Below are positions 59,393-64,000 of a DNA stretch of 64,000 nt, piece after piece (positions within the stretch are counted from its first letter, which is position 1; each line of letters opens with the position of its first letter). The translations under genes were made by a program, and so were the position numbers. Source of the DNA: Streptomyces avermitilis MA-4680 = NBRC 14893 (GTDB lineage Bacteria > Actinomycetota > Actinomycetes > Streptomycetales > Streptomycetaceae); the NCBI RefSeq assembly GCF_000009765.2, contig NC_003155.5, positions 2,356,001 through 2,420,000 of the forward strand, in the 5' to 3' direction. The notes beneath the pieces were generated by a model. That model did not search any database. It was given only the letters and a program-made list of their open reading frames with translations, and was not told where the DNA came from.

Positions 59393-62265
59393 GTCGGCCT
59401 CCGCAGCGACACCAGGTCCGACAGGTCGCGGTCGGTCAGTTCCGTCAGGGACGACTCGCCCGAGCCCAGGATCGCGTCGGCCAGGGCCCGCTTGGCCTCC
59501 AGCATCTCGGCGATGCGGTCCTCGACCGTGCCCTCGGTGATCAGGCGGTGGACCTGCACGGGCTGGGTCTGGCCGATGCGGTAGGCGCGGTCGGTGGCCT
59601 GTTCCTCGACGGCCGGGTTCCACCAGCGGTCGAAGTGGACGACATGGCCGGCTCGCGTGAGGTTCAGGCCCGTGCCCGCCGCCTTGAGGGAGAGGACCAG
59701 GACCGGGGTCGTACCGCTCTGGAAGCGGTCCACCATCCGCTCCCGCTCGGGGACCGGGGTACCCCCGTGCAGCAGCTCGACGGGGACGGCGCGCGAGGCC
59801 AGGTGTGCGGTGATGAGACGAGCCATTCCCACGTACTGCGTGAAGACCAGCGCCGAGCCGTCCTCGGACAGCAGCGTGTCCAGCAGCTCGTCCAGCAGGG
59901 CCAGCTTGCCGGACCGGGCGGCCAGGCCCGCCGTGCCCCCGGCGTCCTCCTTCAGGTACAGCGCCGGGTGGTCGCAGATCTGCTTCAGGGACGTGAGGAG
60001 CTTGAGGACCAGGCCACGGCGGCCGATTCCCTCCGCCGTCTCGATCGCGAGCATCGACTCCCGTACCACCGCCTCGTAGAGGGAGGCCTGCTCGCGGGTG
60101 AGCGGCACCGGGTGGTCCGTCTCCGTCTTCGGCGGGAGTTCGGGGACGATGCCCGGGTCGGACTTCTTGCGGCGCAGCAGGAACGGGCGGACCAGTCGGG
60201 CCAGGCGCTCCACCGCCTCCTCGTCCTCGCCGTTCTCCACGGCCCGCGCGTGGCGGGCGCGGAAGGACTTCAGCGGGCCGAGCAGACCCGGCGTCGTCCA
60301 GTCGAGGAGGGCCCAGAGTTCGGAGAGGTTGTTCTCGACGGGCGTGCCGGTCAGGGCGACCCGCGCGGGCGTGGGGATCGTGCGCAGTGCCTTCGCCGTG
60401 GCGGAGTAGGGGTTCTTCACGTGCTGGGCCTCGTCCGCGACGACCATGCCCCACTTCTGTTCGGCGAACCGGGGTGCCGCCGACCGCATCGTCCCGTAGG
60501 TGGTGAGCACGAAGCCGCCGTCCAGGTCCTCCAGGCTGCGGTCCGGGCCGTGGTAGCGGCGGACCGGGACACCGGGGGCGAATCTGATGATCTCCCGCTG
60601 CCAGTTGCCCAGCAGGGACGCCGGGCAGACCACCAGCGTCGGTTCACTGCGCGCCCGCCGCAGATGGAGTGCGATGACCGTGACCGTCTTGCCCAGCCCC
60701 ATGTCGTCGGCGAGGCAGCCGCCGAGGCCGAGGGAGGTCATCAGGTCCAGCCAGGCCAGGCCTCGCAGCTGGTAGTCCCGCAGGCGGGCTTGCAGCCCCT
60801 CGGGGGGCTCGGCGGGCCGCACTCCCGCCGTCAGCCGGTCGCGCAGCACCGCGAGCGCGCCCGCCGGGACCGCCTCGACCGTCTCCCCGTCGACCTCCGT
60901 GCTGCCGGTGAGGGCGGCGGAGAGCGCGTCGACCGGGTCGAGCAGGCCCAGCTCGCGCTTGCGGGCCTTGCGGACGAGGGCCGGGTCGACGAGCACCCAC
61001 TGGTCGCGCAGCCGGACGACGGGACGGTGGGCTTCTGCCAGGGTGTCCATCTCGGCCTCGGTGAGGGGATCGCCGCCGAGCGCCAACTGCCAGCGGAACT
61101 GGAGCAGTTCCTCGCTCTCGAAGAAGCCGGTGCCGTCGGTCGCGGAGCCGGGTGCGGGCCGCACCACCGCGGCCGCGGTCAGGTCGTGGGCGAGGTCCCT
61201 CGGCCAGTGCACGGCGACTCCGGCCGCGCCGAGCCGGGTCGCGGCGACGCCGAGCAGTTCGGACAGCTCCTGCTCGGACAGCGCCAGTACGTCGGGCACG
61301 TCCTGTTCGGCGAGCCGGTCCAGCGGTGGCCAGACGCGGGCCGCGCGGCGGACGGCCAGGGCCGCGTCCACACGCGCGCGTGGTCCGAACGTCGCGTCCG
61401 CCTCGCCCGCCCACAGCGCCGCCGCGTCGACCACGAGGGTCGGGTCGGCGAGGCTGTGCACCTGGACGACGGCCGCGCCCGCGCGGCGGGCCCCTTCGCC
61501 GTCGTCGAACAGCTGGTACGCGGACAGATCCAGGCGCAGCGAGACGCGTACGCCGGCGTCCATCCCCGCGGCCACCTCGGCGGCCCAGTCATGGGCTCCC
61601 GGCAGCCGCTGCGGCTCGCGCGCCGCGAAGGGCTTCCCGGAGGTGTACGCGGCGGCCGGGGTGCGCGGCAGTGTGTCCGCGACCGCGTCCAGGAAGGACC
61701 TCATCAGCGCTTCCGGCTCGGGAAGCCGGAGCGGTCCCGGGCCCGGGAGCGGGACGGCATGGCCCTCGTACGGAAGGGCGGCGGCGACGGCCCTGAGGTG
61801 GGCGATGTCCTCGGGGTCCAGCGGTCCGGCACGCCATGCGTCGAGGCCGTCCGCCGTCAGGCCCGGCAGCAGCCGGCCGCGGGCCACGAGCCGCAGGGCG
61901 TGCAGGGCGGCGGCGCCCCAGCAGGCGGTGGCGGGGTGGGCGGCGGGGTCACGGCGGGAGCGGGCGAGCAACGGCAGGGCCGCGTCGAGCGGCAGGGACA
62001 CCGCGGGCACGGTGCCTCTGCGCACGCCGGCTCCGTGCGGTCGTACGACCGTGAGCTCCTCGTCGGACAGCGGGGTGCCGGGGAGCGGTGGCAGCGGTCC
62101 GCCCGCCGGATCCCAGAACGCGACCCGCCCCTGTCGCGGCAGCGGCGCGGGCAGGAAGACGGCGGCCAGCCGCACCGGCACGGACGCGTCGACGACCACT
62201 CCCGGCCGCACCGCGACCGCGCCGGCGGCGCGTGCCGCACCCCCCGGAACCACCCCGTCCCCCAT
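59389..62265 (-). CDS. SNF2-family DEAD/DEAH helicase-like ATPase
   Basis: A 958-residue Swi2/Snf2 ATPase. The N-terminal 450 residues are the bacterial SNF2-associated domain. The motor has Walker A LADDMGLGKTVTVIAL, Walker B VVADEAQHVKN, motif III ALTGTPVENNLSELW, and the second RecA lobe with LVFTQYVGMARLI, VLVLSLKAAGTGLNLTRA and RAYRIGQTQPVQVHRLI. It should translocate on double-stranded DNA. The ATG at 62265 has GGAGGTGA about 10 nt upstream; the GTG at 62277 is too close to that site. It is first in a two-gene operon with the SWIM protein. Confidence 0.93.
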   Translation of the reverse strand: MGDGVVPGGAARAAGAVAVRPGVVVDASVPVRLAAVFLPAPLPRQGRVAFWDPAGGPLPPLPGTPLSDEELTVVRPHGAGVRRGTVPAVSLPLDAALPLLARSRRDPAAHPATACWGAAALHALRLVARGRLLPGLTADGLDAWRAGPLDPEDIAHLRAVAAALPYEGHAVPLPGPGPLRLPEPEALMRSFLDAVADTLPRTPAAAYTSGKPFAAREPQRLPGAHDWAAEVAAGMDAGVRVSLRLDLSAYQLFDDGEGARRAGAAVVQVHSLADPTLVVDAAALWAGEADATFGPRARVDAALAVRRAARVWPPLDRLAEQDVPDVLALSEQELSELLGVAATRLGAAGVAVHWPRDLAHDLTAAAVVRPAPGSATDGTGFFESEELLQFRWQLALGGDPLTEAEMDTLAEAHRPVVRLRDQWVLVDPALVRKARKRELGLLDPVDALSAALTGSTEVDGETVEAVPAGALAVLRDRLTAGVRPAEPPEGLQARLRDYQLRGLAWLDLMTSLGLGGCLADDMGLGKTVTVIALHLRRARSEPTLVVCPASLLGNWQREIIRFAPGVPVRRYHGPDRSLEDLDGGFVLTTYGTMRSAAPRFAEQKWGMVVADEAQHVKNPYSATAKALRTIPTPARVALTGTPVENNLSELWALLDWTTPGLLGPLKSFRARHARAVENGEDEEAVERLARLVRPFLLRRKKSDPGIVPELPPKTETDHPVPLTREQASLYEAVVRESMLAIETAEGIGRRGLVLKLLTSLKQICDHPALYLKEDAGGTAGLAARSGKLALLDELLDTLLSEDGSALVFTQYVGMARLITAHLASRAVPVELLHGGTPVPERERMVDRFQSGTTPVLVLSLKAAGTGLNLTRAGHVVHFDRWWNPAVEEQATDRAYRIGQTQPVQVHRLITEGTVEDRIAEMLEAKRALADAILGSGESSLTELTDRDLSDLVSLRRPT

Positions 62266-62372
62266 ACGCCCGGTCACCTCCCGCCCCTGCGTCGAATCAG
62301 TTGTCTTCGACTGTACGGGCGGGGTCTGACAATCGGCCCCGGCGCCTGGTCGCCGGTCATCGGCAGGACCCG

Positions 62373-62957
62373 TCAGGGCACCGCCCGCGACACCACGTAG
62401 ACCATGGGGTGCTGGGGATCGGACCGGTTCACCACGATGTCCTGCGTGGGCGCCGGGTCCTTCTGGTGGTGGACGAGGCCGTACCAGGGCCCGGGTCCGG
62501 TGAACTCCCAGCCGACGATCCGCTGGTCGCGGGCGCTGATGGCGATCTTGTCCTGCTTCAGCTCGCCGGTGTTCGTGCCGATGTTGTCGAGGAACGTGTC
62601 CAGAGCCTCGTTGCTGGTGCGGAACTGGGCGTACAGGCGGCTGGTCTTCCAGTTGTTCGTCTCGTAGTAGGCGACGTCACTGGACCACCCCGGTATCGGC
62701 ACCTGGTAGAGCCGGCGCTGCACGCGCGAGGGCCAGCCCGCGGTGAGGCCGGTCGCCGAGTACTTCTCCTCCTTGTCCTTGCCGCTGTCGCGGCTCTGGT
62801 TGGCGGAGATCACCAGATAGCCGGCCGGTACCCCGATGAGCAGCACGATGATCAGCAGGGTCAGCGCGCGGCGGCGGATCCTGTGGCGTGGGTCCTCCGG
62901 GGTGCGCGACGGTTCGTCGGGCGAGGAGGACTGCCGGGGGACCGAGGCGGCCGTCAC
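62373..62957 (-). CDS. Single-span membrane protein, function unknown
   Basis: A 194-residue protein with a basic, Pro/Ser-rich N terminus (DPRHRIRRR), one membrane helix (ALTLLIIVLLIGVPAGYLVI) and an exported domain of about 140 residues (WSSDVAYYETNNWKTSRLYA, EFTGPGPWYGLVHH). No known domain is recognised. The GTG at 62957 overlaps the ROK kinase stop by 4 bp and has AAGGAG upstream, so it is translated with the kinase. A sensor or assembly role is possible but unsupported. Confidence 0.72.
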   Translation of the reverse strand: MTAASVPRQSSSPDEPSRTPEDPRHRIRRRALTLLIIVLLIGVPAGYLVISANQSRDSGKDKEEKYSATGLTAGWPSRVQRRLYQVPIPGWSSDVAYYETNNWKTSRLYAQFRTSNEALDTFLDNIGTNTGELKQDKIAISARDQRIVGWEFTGPGPWYGLVHHQKDPAPTQDIVVNRSDPQHPMVYVVSRAVP

Positions 62958-64000
62958 GGCGACTCCTTGGTCGTGCGACGGGACTCCACGTACCGCTCGT
63001 AGCGCTCGTAGCGCTCCACGCGGCGTCGGTTGGCGCGCCGGAAGCGGCGGGCGACCAAGCGCGCGAGGTCCGCGGCGCCGACCATGCCGGCCTCGGGGCC
63101 GAGCTGGGCGCGGGCGATGCGGGCCTCGGGGCGGTAGCCGCGGCCCGTGAGATGCCGGCGGAACGCGTCGCGGGCCGGGCCGATCAGCAGGTCGTCGGCC
63201 GCCGAGACGCCGCCGCCGATCACGAAGCAGGACGGGTCGAGGGCGGCGGCGAGGTTGGCGATTCCGACGCCGAGCCACTGGCCGATGTCCTGGAGCAGCT
63301 CGATGCACATCGCGTCGCCCTCGCGGGCCAGCTCGGTGATCATCGGTCCGCTGATCTCGGAGATGTTGCCCTTGACGTGCTCGATGATCCCGTACGCCAC
63401 CGGGGAGTCGGCGGCGGCCAGCTCGCGCGCCTCCCGGACGAGCGCGTTGCCGGAGCTGTACTGCTCCCAGCAGCCGCGGTTGCCGCACGGGCAGCGGTGG
63501 CCGCCGGGCACGACCTGCATATGGCCGAACTCGCCCGCCACACCGAACTTGCCGCGCTTGACCTGGCCGTCCTCCAGGATCGCGCCGCCGATGCCGGTGC
63601 CCAGCGTGATCATGACGAGATGGTCCTCGCCGCGGCCCGCGCCGAAGCGCCACTCGGCCCAGGCGGCGGAGTTGGCGTCGTTGTCGACCAGGACGGGGAC
63701 CGCGAGACGTCCGGCGAGGCGGTCGCGCAGGGGCTCGTTGCGCCAGGACAGGTGGGGGGCGAACAGCACGCGGTTGCGGTCCGCGTCGACCCAGCCGGCC
63801 GCGCCGATGCCGACCGCGTGCACGTCGTGCCGGTCGGACAGATCCAGGACCAGCTCGACGATCGTGTCCTCGACGACCTTGGGGCTCTTGGACTTGTCCG
63901 GGGTCTCCGTGCGGAGCTTCTCCAGGATGTTGCCGTCCGCGTCGACGACGCCCGCCATCACCTTCGTGCCGCCGATGTCGATGCCGACGGTGGGAACGCG
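62954..64000 (-). CDS. ROK-family sugar kinase, 5' end outside window
   Basis: At least 349 residues of an ROK kinase (glucokinase type). The ATP loop GIDIGGTKVMAGV lies close to the right edge, so only a few N-terminal residues are missing. Further motifs are VLVDNDANSAAWAEW, the ATPase block ITLGTGIGGAIL, and the sugar His and zinc Cys in GEFGHMQVVPGG and CPCGNRGCWEQY. It phosphorylates a hexose such as glucose or an N-acetyl sugar. The C terminus has an unusual repeat, RYERYERYVE. It is coupled to the downstream membrane-protein gene. Confidence 0.92.
   Translation of the reverse strand, partial: RVPTVGIDIGGTKVMAGVVDADGNILEKLRTETPDKSKSPKVVEDTIVELVLDLSDRHDVHAVGIGAAGWVDADRNRVLFAPHLSWRNEPLRDRLAGRLAVPVLVDNDANSAAWAEWRFGAGRGEDHLVMITLGTGIGGAILEDGQVKRGKFGVAGEFGHMQVVPGGHRCPCGNRGCWEQYSSGNALVREARELAAADSPVAYGIIEHVKGNISEISGPMITELAREGDAMCIELLQDIGQWLGVGIANLAAALDPSCFVIGGGVSAADDLLIGPARDAFRRHLTGRGYRPEARIARAQLGPEAGMVGAADLARLVARRFRRANRRRVERYERYERYVESRRTTKESP

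Overview
The window is high-GC DNA with Streptomyces-type gene organisation. Start codons are a mix of ATG and GTG, genes often overlap by 4 bp (ATGA/GTGA), and many families are typical of Streptomyces: an SCO2400-like zinc-ribbon protein, a fused PcaL, SNF2-SWIM pairs, gluABCD and F420-dependent LLM enzymes. No tRNA, rRNA or CRISPR array was seen. One gene runs off each end: a membrane protein on the left and an ROK sugar kinase on the right.

Layout. (1) 1-17900 is mostly metabolic and stress chromosome: a DUF389 membrane protein, a cyclase-family hydrolase, a coupled GMC oxidoreductase/DUF2252/GH15 row, an alkylation-repair pair (Ada-AlkA fusion plus Ogt), two FAD oxidoreductases (one with a Rieske domain), an inositol-monophosphatase-family enzyme, a gamma-glutamyltransferase and a zinc-ribbon membrane protein. 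(2) 18703-23624 looks like a formamide-use cluster: an NAD formate dehydrogenase diverges from a pair of fluoride-channel genes, an FmdB zinc ribbon, an AmiS/UreI channel and the formamidase FmdA. Together these give formamide to formate plus ammonia, then CO2 plus NADH. (3) 23723-25501 holds two secreted proteins around a broken LuxR-type regulator. (4) 25561-34527, all on the minus strand, is a cyclic-ureide or pyrimidine catabolic cluster: NCS1 transporter, F420 LLM enzyme, dihydropyrimidinase, two paralogous C-N hydrolases, a PucR regulator and an aminotransferase. (5) 34738-50842 carries a repeat-rich protein, an XRE/methionine-aminopeptidase divergent pair, a second gamma-glutamyltransferase, a secreted CocE-type hydrolase, gluABCD, a secreted SGNH esterase, exonuclease III, a metallo-hydrolase and PcaL. 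(6) 50875-56810 is an accessory, decaying region with IS110, tyrosine-recombinase and Tn3 remnants, an SDR/XRE pair, an alpha/beta hydrolase, a second methionine-aminopeptidase/XRE pair and a frameshifted zinc-ribbon gene. (7) 57020-64000 is chromosomal again: SWIM and SNF2 proteins, a small membrane protein and the ROK kinase.

The most unusual signal is the methionine aminopeptidase plus small XRE regulator module. It occurs twice, about 19 kb apart, in opposite orientation. The regulator promoter is almost identical in both copies (a 24-nt block with one mismatch, TAGAAT then 6 nt then ATG), which predicts leaderless mRNA. TACCGGTA palindromes lie in both intergenic regions. This looks like a mobile or duplicated, self-regulated N-terminal-methionine-removal module and I know of no description of it. 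Other points worth attention are the F420 enzyme in place of a dihydropyrimidine dehydrogenase, fluoride channels inside the formamide cluster, and several strong inverted or direct repeats next to catabolic promoters.
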